64,000 nt of DNA, from contig JAAYEH010000495.1 in assembly GCA_012728855.1 (NCBI GenBank), positions 60,838 through 124,837 on the forward strand. The letters run 5' to 3'. Under the pieces are notes generated by a model, which saw nothing but the letters and a program-made list of their open reading frames with translations, ran no database searches and was not told where the DNA came from. This DNA comes from Rhodopirellula sp. Its GTDB lineage: Bacteria; Planctomycetota; Planctomycetia; Pirellulales; Thermoguttaceae. The translations under genes were made by a program, and so were the position numbers. Below, piece by piece: positions 1 through 8,975 of this stretch (positions are counted from its first letter, which is position 1; each line of letters begins with the position of its first letter).

Positions 1-2518
1 TGTCCAGCGTGAACTGCCAGGCGTTGCCTTCATTGGCGACGAATCCCCGCAAGACGGCCATCGTGGCCGGCTGCGAGCGGTCGGCGCGGTATTCGATCGC
101 CCCTGCCACCGGCGGGATATGGGCAAAGGCGACCTGATCGGTAAGGTAGGCGCCGATCTCCAGATCCGGATTGATCCCTTCCTCCAACCGGCGGAAGAGC
201 TTCAAGATGAACCGGTTGCCGTAGAGAACCTCGCTGTCGCTCTGCTCGGCCCTCAGGGGAATCACTTCCAGCCGGTCGCTTACCGGACCCTGCAACCGAC
301 GAAACGCCCGGCTCTGCCGTCCGGAGAGTTTTCCGCCCCAGCCCTGAAGCACCCGCCGTGAGGCGATCACCTCCAATAGGGCGCGGCTGAACGCTTCATC
401 TCCGAAGGCGTCGTAGAGCGCGCCTGTCTCGCGCATGCCGCGGCGATCCACCTGCAACCGTGCCACAATCGGCGATGCGCTTCGCACATCCGTCAATTGC
501 AGTTGCTCCTCGTCGCCGAATCCCAGGGGAAGCAAGTAGTCTTCCGCATCGGCATCGGCATATTCGACGTGGACCGCCGTAAGGTAAACGTCCGGATGCT
601 CGGCGACGTGTTGCATTGAGACGGCTTCGACAATTCGCGCGGAGCGGATCGTATTGGCCTTGCCGCCGAACCAGCGGCAGCCGTTGAGGAAAGCCGGAAG
701 AATCTGCTCCAGGCTGCGACGGTTGCGGCCCTCGAAGACCCGATCCCAATCACCGGCAACCTCCAGCAGCGGGGTCGGCGTTTCGCCGGCAACGCCCGTC
801 GGCTCCCCGGACGCCTCGGCGGTTTCCACCGGTCGCTGGATGGAAAACCAAAAGAAGGCATGAGGGGTGAGCGTCAGCAGGTAAGGCAGCTCTCCGATCC
901 GCGGAAACTGCACCCGACCAAACAGCTCGACCGGCGTGGCCCCCTCGAACTGTGAGAGATCCAGTTCCACAAACTGCGCGAAGCGGGAAAGGTTGGCGAC
1001 GACCAGCGCCGTCTCCTCGCCCGAGCGGCGGAGATACGCCAGCACCTTGGAATTCTCGGGGAAAAGAAACTCCAGCGTTCCTCGCATCAAGGGGGGCGAC
1101 TGTTGCCGCAGGTTGATCAACCGTTTCATCCAAGCCAGCAGCGAATGCGGGTTATCGCGCTGGGTCTGGACGTTGATCGCCTCGTAGTGGTACTCGTAAT
1201 CGATGATCGGCGGCAAGAAGAGCTGCTGCGGGTTAGCGCGGGAGAAGCCGGCATTGCGGTCGGCGCTCCATTGCATGGGGGTGCGAACCCCGTTGCGGTC
1301 GCCCAAATAGATGTTGTCGCCCATGCCGATCTCATCGCCGTAGTAGATCACCGGCGTTCCCGGCAGGGAGAGGAGCAGGCCGTTGAGCAACTCGATGCGG
1401 CGGCGGTTGTTGCTCATCAAGGGCGCCAGGCGGCGGCGAATGCCGACGTTGATCCGCGATTGCGGATCGCGGGCGTAGACGCGGTACATGTAGGATCGCT
1501 CTTCCTCGGTGACCATCTCCAGCGTCAGTTCGTCGTGATTCCGCAAGAAAAGCATCCACTGCGAATTGTCGGGGATCTGCGGGGTCTGCTGGAGGATGTC
1601 GACCACCGGGAAGCGGTCTTCCATGTGGACGGCCATGTACATTCGCGGCATGAGCGGAAAATGGAAGGCCGAATGGCACTCGTCGCCGTCGCCGAAGTAG
1701 GCAGCGGCGTCTTCCGGCCACTGGTTCGCCTCGGCCAAAAGCATGCGTTCCTGGTAGCGCGAGTCGACATAGGCGCGGAGCTTTTTGAGAAAGGTGTGGG
1801 TTTCCGGCAAGTTCTCGCAGTTGGTGCCCTCCTCTTCGTAGAGATAGGGGACGGCGTCGAGCCGCAGGCCGTCGACCCCCATCCCCAGCCAGTGATCGAG
1901 CGTCTGAAACACCGCCCGCTGCACGTCGGGATTGGCGAAGTTCAGATCGGGCTGGTGGTGGTAGAAGCGGTGCCAATAGTAGGCGTGCGCGGCGTGATCC
2001 CACGACCAGTTCGATGCCTCGAAATCCTTGAAAATGATCCTCGCTTCGCGGTATCGGTCGGGCGAGTCGCTCCAGACGTAGAAATCCCGCCAGCGGCTGC
2101 CCGGCTTGGAGCGGCGCGCGCGGCGAAACCAGGGATGCTGGTCCGAGGTGTGGTTGATCACCAATTCCGTGATCACCCGCAGCCCACGGCGGTGCGCTTC
2201 TCGCAAGAATGTCTTGAAGTCCCGCAGCGAGCCGTAATGGGGATGGATGTTGCGGTAGTCGGCGATATCGTAGCCGTCGTCCTTCAACGGGGAGGGATAG
2301 AACGGCAGCAACCAGACGGCCGTCACCCCCAGATCCTGGAGATAATCGAGCTTCTGCGTCAATCCGGGCAGATCGCCGATGCCGTCGTCGTTGGAATCGA
2401 AGAACGATCGCACGTGAAGCTGGTAGATCACCGCGTCCTTGTACCAGAAGGGATTGGCGACCTTCGCCGCGCCAAGTTTCTGTCCGCCCGTAGCGGTGTG
2501 AGGCATCTCCGTTGCCAT
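1..2518 (-). CDS. treS: Trehalose synthase / maltokinase fusion (TreS-Mak), 3' end outside window
   Basis: Interconverts maltose and trehalose; the fused kinase domain would phosphorylate maltose to maltose-1-phosphate for glucan synthesis. About 839 codons are visible. The N-terminal GH13 domain begins FWYKDAVIYQLHVRSFFDSN and carries GVDGLRLDAVPYLYEEEG (nucleophile Asp) and FLRNHDELTLEM. After about residue 600 a maltokinase N-terminal region follows (LPAFLNGCRWFGGK, then YGNRFILKLFRRLEEGINPD) and runs off the window. The start is an ATG with GGGAG about 8 nt upstream. It lies 96 nt downstream of glgX on the same strand, so co-transcription is likely. The kinase C-lobe cannot be assessed. 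Confidence 0.93.
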   Translation of the reverse strand, partial: MATEMPHTATGGQKLGAAKVANPFWYKDAVIYQLHVRSFFDSNDDGIGDLPGLTQKLDYLQDLGVTAVWLLPFYPSPLKDDGYDIADYRNIHPHYGSLRDFKTFLREAHRRGLRVITELVINHTSDQHPWFRRARRSKPGSRWRDFYVWSDSPDRYREARIIFKDFEASNWSWDHAAHAYYWHRFYHHQPDLNFANPDVQRAVFQTLDHWLGMGVDGLRLDAVPYLYEEEGTNCENLPETHTFLKKLRAYVDSRYQERMLLAEANQWPEDAAAYFGDGDECHSAFHFPLMPRMYMAVHMEDRFPVVDILQQTPQIPDNSQWMLFLRNHDELTLEMVTEEERSYMYRVYARDPQSRINVGIRRRLAPLMSNNRRRIELLNGLLLSLPGTPVIYYGDEIGMGDNIYLGDRNGVRTPMQWSADRNAGFSRANPQQLFLPPIIDYEYHYEAINVQTQRDNPHSLLAWMKRLINLRQQSPPLMRGTLEFLFPENSKVLAYLRRSGEETALVVANLSRFAQFVELDLSQFEGATPVELFGRVQFPRIGELPYLLTLTPHAFFWFSIQRPVETAEASGEPTGVAGETPTPLLEVAGDWDRVFEGRNRRSLEQILPAFLNGCRWFGGKANTIRSARIVEAVSMQHVAEHPDVYLTAVHVEYADADAEDYLLPLGFGDEEQLQLTDVRSASPIVARLQVDRRGMRETGALYDAFGDEAFSRALLEVIASRRVLQGWGGKLSGRQSRAFRRLQGPVSDRLEVIPLRAEQSDSEVLYGNRFILKLFRRLEEGINPDLEIGAYLTDQVAFAHIPPVAGAIEYRADRSQPATMAVLRGFVANEGNAWQFTLD

Positions 2519-2614
2519 GATTGCTCCCGACTACATGAAGTACTGGAACGGCTGCTCAGTCCGCAGGTGCGAGTTCGGCTCAAGGTGGTTTCGCGGGCCG
2601 TTCTTTACACTCTT

Positions 2615-4819
2615 CTACTCCTCGTCCCCTCGAACGATCCGCAGCATTGCCACGGACCGTCCGCGCAGCGGATATTCGTCACCGCCGCCGAGCGGCTCCG
2701 ATTCGTCCGCCAAGTCCGCAGTGTCGAGAACCAGTTCCCAGTGCTGGCCTTTCTTGTGTACCGGAAGCAAGAAAGGGATGTCGCCGGCGTCGGCGTTCAG
2801 CAGGATCAGCAGCGTGTCGCCCACCAGCCGCTCGCCGAATTCGTCGACGTCGGCGATGGTATCACCGGCCAAACGGAGACCAATGCACTTCACAAAGCCG
2901 GCGTCCCATGCCTCGTCGGTCATCTCTTGCCCCGACGGTTCGAACCAGGAGATGTCGGCGATCTCCGAACCCCGCAACGGCCGTCCCTGAAGAAATTTGG
3001 GCCGGTGCAGCACCGGTTCCTCTTGTTTAAGGCGAATCAACTCGCAGACAAACTGGAGAAACTGCTCTTTGCCCGGGTCGGTCGTCCAGTCGAGCCAACT
3101 AATCTCGTTATCCTGGCAGTAGGCGTTGTTATTGCCTTGTTGGGAATGCCCGAGTTCGTCGCCGGCGCGGATCATCGGCACCCCTTGGCTCAGCAAGAGG
3201 GTGGCCATGAAATTCCGTTTCTGTCGCTCTCGCAGCGCCGCGATTGCCGAGTCGTTCGTCGGCCCCTCGTCGCCGCAATTCCAGCTCAGATTGTGCGACT
3301 CGCCGTCCATGTTGCTTTCGCCGTTGGCCTCGTTGTGCTTTTCGTTGTAGCTAACGAGATCCTGAAGCGAAAAGCCGTCGTGCGCCGTGATGAAGTTGAT
3401 GCTCGCATAGGGGCGCCGGCTGCTCCGTTCGTAGAGGTCGCTACTGCCGCAAAGGCGGGTGGCAAACTCCGACACGGCCCCGCCGTCGCCCCGCCAAAAG
3501 CGGCGAATCGCATCGCGGTACTTACCGTTCCACTCCGTCCAACCGACCGGAAAATTGCCGACTTGGTAGCCTCCCTCTCCCAGATCCCACGGTTCGGCGA
3601 TCAGTTTCACCTGCGAGAGAACCGGATCCTGGTGAATGATGTCGAAGAATGCCCCCAGCTTATCGACTTCATGCAGTTCTCGCGCCAGGGCGCTGGCCAA
3701 ATCAAAACGGAACCCATCGACATGCATCTCCAGCACCCAGTAGCGGAGACTGTCCATGATCAGTTGCAGGACGCGTGGGTGCCGCATGTTGAGGGTGTTG
3801 CCGCAGCCGGTGTAGTCCATGTAATAGCGCGGGCTTTCCGGCACCGAACGATAGTAGGAAAGATTGTCGAGCCCGCGCAGCGACAGGGTCGGTCCCAAGT
3901 GGTTGCCTTCCGCCGTGTGGTTGTAGACCACGTCGAGGATCACCTCGATGCCCGCGGTGTGCAGCGAGTGGACCATCCGTTTGAACTCGCGAACCGACTC
4001 GCGGCCGTCGCCGCTGGAAGCATACCGTAAATCCGGCGCCAGGAAGGCCAGGGTGTTGTAGCCCCAGTAGTTTGTTAACCCTCGATCGACGAGGTGCCGG
4101 TCGTCGACATGATGATGGACCGGCATCAATTCGACGGCAGTGACCCCCAACCGCTTGAGATAATCGACCGCCGGCCCGGAGGCAAGCCCGGCGTAGGTGC
4201 CGCGAAGCGGTTCCGGCACGCCGGGGTGAAGCTGGGTGAAGCCTTTCACGTGCAGCTCATAAATGATCGTCTTGTGCCAAGGGGTCCGCGGCTGGCGGTC
4301 GTCGCCCCAGGTAAACGCTGGATCGATCACCGTGGCCAGCGGGGCATAGGCAGCGTTGTCCCGTTCGTCCAAAGAAAGATCCGCCTCCGCATCACCGATC
4401 CGGTAGCCGAACATGGCATCGGACCATTTCAGGTCGCGGCCGATCGCATACGCGTACGCGTCCAGCAGAATCTTGTTGGCGTTGAATCGCAGGCCTTTCT
4501 CCGGATCATAGGGGCCGTCGACGCGATACCCGTACAATTGCCCCGGAAAGACGTCGGGAAGATATCCGTGCCAAACCATGTCGGTCTGCTCGGGCAGGGC
4601 AATCCGGTAGGTCTCTTTGGTTGCCTCCACGGAATCGAAGAGGCAAAGCTCCACTTTGGTTGCATGTTCGGAGAAGATTGCGAAATTCACACCTCCTCCA
4701 TCCCAGGTGGCCCCCTGCGGATAAGGGCGGCCTGGCCATACTCGCATTGGGGGATGCGTCATGGATTGTGTGCCCGCAATCGTTTCCCGGTAGTCGATGA
4801 TCTGTGGTGCTTTGGACAT
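2615..4819 (-). CDS. glgX: Glycogen debranching enzyme GlgX (isoamylase type)
   Basis: Hydrolyses alpha-1,6 branches of glycogen; 734 aa, near the family length. An N-terminal CBM48-like part (RPYPQGATWDGGGVNFAIFS) precedes a GH13 barrel with DVVYNHTAEGN, VDGFRFDLASAL (nucleophile), LIAEPWDLGEGGYQVG (acid/base Glu) and INFITAHDGFSL. I chose the ATG at 4819 (MSKAPQIIDY) because GAGGAAAG lies just upstream. The frame stays open 78 codons further, but that part has no family similarity and lies in the region between the divergent glgX and glgC. Its role next to treS and glgC is glycogen turnover. Confidence 0.95.
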   Translation of the reverse strand: MSKAPQIIDYRETIAGTQSMTHPPMRVWPGRPYPQGATWDGGGVNFAIFSEHATKVELCLFDSVEATKETYRIALPEQTDMVWHGYLPDVFPGQLYGYRVDGPYDPEKGLRFNANKILLDAYAYAIGRDLKWSDAMFGYRIGDAEADLSLDERDNAAYAPLATVIDPAFTWGDDRQPRTPWHKTIIYELHVKGFTQLHPGVPEPLRGTYAGLASGPAVDYLKRLGVTAVELMPVHHHVDDRHLVDRGLTNYWGYNTLAFLAPDLRYASSGDGRESVREFKRMVHSLHTAGIEVILDVVYNHTAEGNHLGPTLSLRGLDNLSYYRSVPESPRYYMDYTGCGNTLNMRHPRVLQLIMDSLRYWVLEMHVDGFRFDLASALARELHEVDKLGAFFDIIHQDPVLSQVKLIAEPWDLGEGGYQVGNFPVGWTEWNGKYRDAIRRFWRGDGGAVSEFATRLCGSSDLYERSSRRPYASINFITAHDGFSLQDLVSYNEKHNEANGESNMDGESHNLSWNCGDEGPTNDSAIAALRERQKRNFMATLLLSQGVPMIRAGDELGHSQQGNNNAYCQDNEISWLDWTTDPGKEQFLQFVCELIRLKQEEPVLHRPKFLQGRPLRGSEIADISWFEPSGQEMTDEAWDAGFVKCIGLRLAGDTIADVDEFGERLVGDTLLILLNADAGDIPFLLPVHKKGQHWELVLDTADLADESEPLGGGDEYPLRGRSVAMLRIVRGDEE

Positions 4820-5083
4820 ACTTTCCTCAGGGAGATTTCCGGACACGTTCTCAACACGCCCCCGCCAAACTACTGCTATCTTAGCGCCCCAATTGTAGCT
4901 TTCAAGAACACTTGCACTAACAAAGGGGGCATGTTCCCGTCTGGATGACCGGCGGTTCCCTAGTGAGTCCAGGCGGCTTAAGATTGGAAGCATCCGTTTT
5001 TGGCATGATTCGAAAACGGGGACTGGTTGCGAGCCAAGCAAGCCAAGACCCACGGCGCCGGCAGGAGTAAGGAGAGAAACGGC

Positions 5084-6370
5084 ATGAAAAACGTCATCAC
5101 ATTGGTTCTGGGAGGTGGTCGGGGAACTCGGCTCTATCCCTTGACCAAATACCGCTCAAAACCGGCCGTGCCCTTGGCGGGAAAGTATCGGCTGATCGAT
5201 ATTCCGCTGTCGAATTGCCTGCACAGCGGCCTGAATCGCATCTACGTCCTCACCCAGTTCAATTCGGTAAGTTTGCACCGCCACATTGGAGGCACCTACG
5301 CCTTCGACGCCTTCCGCGGGGGTTTTGTCGAAATCCTTGCCGCTCAACAAACCTTTGGACATTCGGATTGGTATCAGGGCACAGCCGATGCCGTTCGTCA
5401 GAATTTGCCCTATATCCAGCAACCCGACATCGACCTGGTGCTGATCCTCTCCGGCGACCAACTCTATCGGATGGACTACCGGGAAATGATCGAAGTCCAC
5501 CGGCGAGCCGGCGCCGAGGTGACGATCTCCACCGTGCCCGTGCATAGCAAGGACGCTTCAGGGCTGGGAATCATGCAGATGAACGAGGACGGCCGGATCG
5601 TGAAGTTCGTCGAGAAGCCGAAGACGGAGGAAGCCCTCGCGCCGGTCCGCACCGACCCGTCGTGGATCGACGCCCGCGGCATTGCCAGCGGCGGTCGCGA
5701 CTGCCTGGCCAGCACCGGCATCTATGTGTTCAACCGGGACACCCTCTTCGATCTGCTCGAGAAACATTCCGCGCCGGACTTCGGCAAGGAGATCCTGCCG
5801 GCGGCGATTCAGTCGCATCGTGTCCAGGCGCACCTGTTCGACGATTACTGGGAAGACATCGGCACGATCAAGGCTTTCTACGAGGCCAATCTCGCCATGG
5901 CCTCCAAGAACCCGCCCTTTCAACTGGTGATGCCCGAGAGGCCGATCTACTCCCGCGCCCGCTACCTCCCGCCGACCTACCTCGAAGGCGCCACGGTCCG
6001 CGGCAGCCTGCTGGCGGACGGTTGCATCATCGAAGAAGGCGCCGTCATTGAGAACAGCATCATCGGCTTGCGGTGCCGGATCGGCCGCAACGTCACGATC
6101 CGCAATTCGGTGCTGATGGGCAACGATTTCTATGAAACGGCCGAGGAGACCGCCCCGGGCCATCGCTCCGGGCAACCGCTGCTGGGCGTCGGCGAAGGGA
6201 GCACGATCGAGGGCGCTATTCTCGACAAGAACTGCCGAATCGGCCGGGATGTCCAAGTGATCAACCGGGAGGGTGTGGAAAACCGCGACGAAATCGATTC
6301 GGTGATGATTTGCGACGGAATCCCGGTGGTGTCGAAAAGCGGCGTTTTGCCGGATGGCTGGGTTTTGTAA
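5084..6370 (+). CDS. glgC: Glucose-1-phosphate adenylyltransferase
   Basis: Makes ADP-glucose from glucose-1-phosphate and ATP, the committed step of bacterial glycogen synthesis; 428 aa. The N-terminal nucleotidyltransferase domain has LVLGGGRGTRLYPLTKYRSK, SGDQLYRMDYREM and IVKFVEKPK; the C-terminus has left-handed beta-helix hexapeptides (GCIIEEGAVIENSIIGLRCR). The ATG at 5084 is preceded by AAGGAGAG at 8 nt, better than an in-frame upstream start at 5027. It is divergent from glgX across 264 nt, where promoters for both directions must lie; no clear -35/-10 pair was recognised. Confidence 0.96.
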   Translation: MKNVITLVLGGGRGTRLYPLTKYRSKPAVPLAGKYRLIDIPLSNCLHSGLNRIYVLTQFNSVSLHRHIGGTYAFDAFRGGFVEILAAQQTFGHSDWYQGTADAVRQNLPYIQQPDIDLVLILSGDQLYRMDYREMIEVHRRAGAEVTISTVPVHSKDASGLGIMQMNEDGRIVKFVEKPKTEEALAPVRTDPSWIDARGIASGGRDCLASTGIYVFNRDTLFDLLEKHSAPDFGKEILPAAIQSHRVQAHLFDDYWEDIGTIKAFYEANLAMASKNPPFQLVMPERPIYSRARYLPPTYLEGATVRGSLLADGCIIEEGAVIENSIIGLRCRIGRNVTIRNSVLMGNDFYETAEETAPGHRSGQPLLGVGEGSTIEGAILDKNCRIGRDVQVINREGVENRDEIDSVMICDGIPVVSKSGVLPDGWVL

Positions 6371-6372
6371 TG

Positions 6373-6538
6373 CCAGTAGATCCCGCTTGCCGAGCGGGAT
6401 CGGTGCGACGCGAGATCCGTTTGGCAAAAAACCGGTAAGGCGAGGGATCTGTTTTGGGCAAGAACGGTCCGGCAAGGTTCCGCTCGGCAAGCGGGATTTA
6501 CCGGGGCAAGATCCCGCTCGGCAAGCGGGATCTACTGG
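6373..6538. repeat. Composite palindromic repeat with 29-bp perfect inverted ends
   Basis: The ends, CCAGTAGATCCCGCTTGCCG... (6373-6401) and its exact reverse complement (6510-6538), are 29-bp inverted repeats. Each is itself a hairpin with a 9-bp stem, GATCCCGCT/AGCGGGATC, and a 5-nt loop. A third, imperfect hairpin is at 6477-6498. It fills the gap between glgC and the SDR gene. The same motif recurs at 23449-23549 and 48656-48685, so this is a dispersed REP/MITE-like family; no transposase gene is nearby. Confidence 0.85.
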
Positions 6539-6557
6539 CGAACGAAAGGACTTCTCC

Positions 6558-7289
6558 ATGCAACTCGCGGACAAAATCGCACTGGTTACGGGCGGGGGGA
6601 GCGGGATCGGACTGGCAACGGCGCTGGCTTTGGCGAAAGAAGGTTGCCGGGTGGCGATCGCCGGTCGTAATGGCGAAAAACTTCGCGCCGCGGCGGAAGG
6701 CCAGACCGAAGGTCCGCCGATCATCAGCCGGGCTTGCGACGTCGCCGAGCCGGCCGACGTTGCCGGCTTGTTCGATTGGCTTCGTCAGCAGATCGGCGCC
6801 CCGGAGATCCTGGTGAACTCGGCGGGCATCAATGTCCGCCGCCGGTCGATGGCAGAACTCGACCCGGGCGACTGGGAACAGATGATCCGGATCAACCTGA
6901 CCGGTGCCTTTCACTGCATCCGTGCCGCCCTGCCGGAAATGCGCCGGCGGCAAGCCGGTCTGATTGTCAATATCTCCTCAGTTTCCGGAAAGAGGGCCTC
7001 GGCGTTGGGTGGACCGGGGTACTGTGCCTCGAAATTCGCCCTGGCGGGATTGGGCACGGCCATCGGATTGGAAGAAAGGGCCAACGGTATTCATGTCACC
7101 AACATCTATCCCGGCGAGGTGGCAACGCCAATCCTTGCGCAGCGTCCCACCCCAGTTCCGCCCGAACGGCTAGCCGCGATGCTCCGACCGGAGGACATTG
7201 CCGAGATGGTGGTGGCCATCGCCCGGCTCCCGGATCGGGCGATTGTCCCCGAACTTGTGATCACCCCGATGTATCAGGAGTATGCGTAG
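6558..7289 (+). CDS. Short-chain dehydrogenase/reductase, FabG/YdfG-like
   Basis: A 243-aa classical SDR that should oxidise or reduce a hydroxyl/keto substrate with NAD(P)(H). It has the Rossmann motif TGGGSGIG near the N-terminus, NSAGIN (usually NNAG), the catalytic Ser in NISSVSGKR and the catalytic pair YCASK. The C-terminal PGEVATP matches the usual PGxVxT. The ATG at 6558 follows GAAAGGA by 7 nt; the frame is open upstream but runs through the repeat. Substrate unknown; neighbours give no clear pathway. Confidence 0.9.
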   Translation: MQLADKIALVTGGGSGIGLATALALAKEGCRVAIAGRNGEKLRAAAEGQTEGPPIISRACDVAEPADVAGLFDWLRQQIGAPEILVNSAGINVRRRSMAELDPGDWEQMIRINLTGAFHCIRAALPEMRRRQAGLIVNISSVSGKRASALGGPGYCASKFALAGLGTAIGLEERANGIHVTNIYPGEVATPILAQRPTPVPPERLAAMLRPEDIAEMVVAIARLPDRAIVPELVITPMYQEYA

Positions 7290-7360
7290 GCGCGTCCACT
7301 TTACATCCCCCTATTTCTCACGCATACTAAATGTTTTGCCATGTCGCGCCAGCCAATTCC

Positions 7361-8644
7361 ATGAGCAGCGAAAACCGCAATCCGCAGCCGATCCATCAGG
7401 ATCGCAAGTTTGCCGTCCCCGTAGCCGATCGCGTCAAACGATTGCCGCCCTATCTGTTTGCCGAGATCAACCGTCTGAAGTACCAGAAACGCCGAGCGGG
7501 CGACGACGTGATCGACCTGGGGATGGGAAATCCCAGCGACCCCCCAGAGGATTTGGTCATCGACAAGCTCGCCGAAGCGGCGCGCGATCCCAAGAACCAT
7601 GGCTATAGCGAGGCGTGGGGCCTGTTGAGTCTGCGACGCGATGTGGCGGGCAAGTATTTCAAGCAGTGGGGAGTGCGGCTGGATCCGGAACGTGAGGTGA
7701 TCGTGTGCCTCGGTTCGAAGGAGGGGTTCAGCCACATGTGCCTGGCGCTGATGGGGCCAGGCGATACCGCTATCGTCCCCGCGCCATCCTACCCGGCGCA
7801 TCTTTACGCCGTTGCGCTGGCCGGCGGAAATCAGATTCTCTTAGAGGTCGCCGACAGCGAAAAATTCCTGTCCAACATCGCCTACACCTGCCAGCATCTT
7901 TACCCAAAACCGAAACTGCTCGTTGTCAACTATCCCCACAACCCGACCGCGGCGACCGTCGGTCCCGAATTCTATGGCGAAGTGGTGAAGCTAGCGAAGC
8001 GGTATGGCTTCATGGTGATCAGCGATCTCGCCTACGCCGACGTCACCTTCGATGGCTACAAGACTCCCAGTTTCCTGGCCGCTCCCGGGGCTATGGATGT
8101 CGGGGTGGAACTGACCACCATGAGCAAGGGCTACAACATGGCCGGCTGGCGGATCGGTTTCTGCGCCGGCAACGCCGAGATGATCCGCGCCCTGGCAACC
8201 ATCAAGAGCTATTACGACTACGGCATGTTCGAGCCGATCCAGATCGCCGCCATCATGGCGCTGCGCCACACCGACGCCGCCGTGGAGGCCCAGTCGCGGG
8301 TGTACCAGGGACGACGCGATGTCCTGTGTGACGGCCTGGAGCGGCTCGGCTGGCCGATCGAGCGTCCGCGTGCGTCGATGTTCGTTTGGGCGAAAATCCC
8401 CGAACCGTGGGCCAGCCAGATGACTTCCTTCGACTTTTCCATGAAGTTGCTCAAGGAGGCGGATGTGGCCGTCAGCCCCGGCGGCGGATTTGGGCCGGCC
8501 GGCGAAGGCCGGCTCCGCTTGGCGCTGGTGGAAAACGAGATGCGGCTGCGTCAGGCGGTGCGGCAGATCGGCCGTTGCCTCGGCCATGCGGAGACAGCCA
8601 AACGGGTGAGTGGAGAAGTGAAGGCGGCAGGTGTCGATACTTGA
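7361..8644 (+). CDS. alaC: PLP-dependent aminotransferase, AlaC-like (class I/II)
   Basis: About 427 aa, fold-type I aminotransferase. It resembles AlaC (glutamate-pyruvate aminotransferase) in VIDLGMGNPSDPP, VCLGSKEGFSHM, APSYPAHLYAVALAGG, NYPHNPTAA, ISDLAYADVTFDG, the PLP-lysine segment TMSKGYNMAGWRIGF and ASMFVWAKIPEPW. Expected to make alanine from pyruvate; LL-diaminopimelate aminotransferases are close relatives and cannot be excluded. ATG 7361 is the first start adjoining conserved sequence, though no good ribosome site precedes it; an in-frame ATG at 7331 is the alternative. The following 331 nt before carA hold no gene on the plus strand. Confidence 0.88.
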   Translation: MSSENRNPQPIHQDRKFAVPVADRVKRLPPYLFAEINRLKYQKRRAGDDVIDLGMGNPSDPPEDLVIDKLAEAARDPKNHGYSEAWGLLSLRRDVAGKYFKQWGVRLDPEREVIVCLGSKEGFSHMCLALMGPGDTAIVPAPSYPAHLYAVALAGGNQILLEVADSEKFLSNIAYTCQHLYPKPKLLVVNYPHNPTAATVGPEFYGEVVKLAKRYGFMVISDLAYADVTFDGYKTPSFLAAPGAMDVGVELTTMSKGYNMAGWRIGFCAGNAEMIRALATIKSYYDYGMFEPIQIAAIMALRHTDAAVEAQSRVYQGRRDVLCDGLERLGWPIERPRASMFVWAKIPEPWASQMTSFDFSMKLLKEADVAVSPGGGFGPAGEGRLRLALVENEMRLRQAVRQIGRCLGHAETAKRVSGEVKAAGVDT

Positions 8645-8728
8645 GAATTCAGCGCAAATCAGCCTGGCTGCCGGCCATCGGATCGTGGCAGTGCCGCTCT
8701 ACGGCTTGACGGTCGCAGGCGGGCTGAC

Positions 8729-8766
8729 AAAAAAAGGGGGTCTTGCTCGCCGGAACAAGAACCCCC
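8729..8766 (-). terminator. Rho-independent terminator on the minus strand, without an obvious gene
   Basis: Read on the minus strand, CCCCC/GGGGG arms enclose a GC-rich stem (GGGGGTTCTTG pairing with CAAGACCCCC, one bulge) followed immediately by seven T residues. Its orientation is opposite to both flanking genes (the AlaC-like gene and carA), so it terminates no gene I can call. Nothing else in 8645-8975 is recognisable. Confidence 0.6.
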
Positions 8767-8975
8767 AATCGTCGGCTGCCCGAATAAAATGAAACATGTT
8801 CATCTGATTCGGAGACCCGCAGCCGTTAACAACGTATCGGGACGGCGGCACGCGATTCTTTAGAATCCGATCCGGCTCCGCGACAATCCACCGCATTGCA
8901 CAAAGCCGGCATGTTGATATCCCTACAAGCCGGAATGCTTGCCTCCGGCCCTCCCCGCGATTAAATCCGACGTAT

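Noticed and set aside
1103..4030. Plus-strand open frame of 975 codons opposite treS and glgX
   Set aside because: It is antisense to two genes with full GH13 motifs; its translation is low quality and shares no domain. GC-rich codon bias makes such shadow frames.
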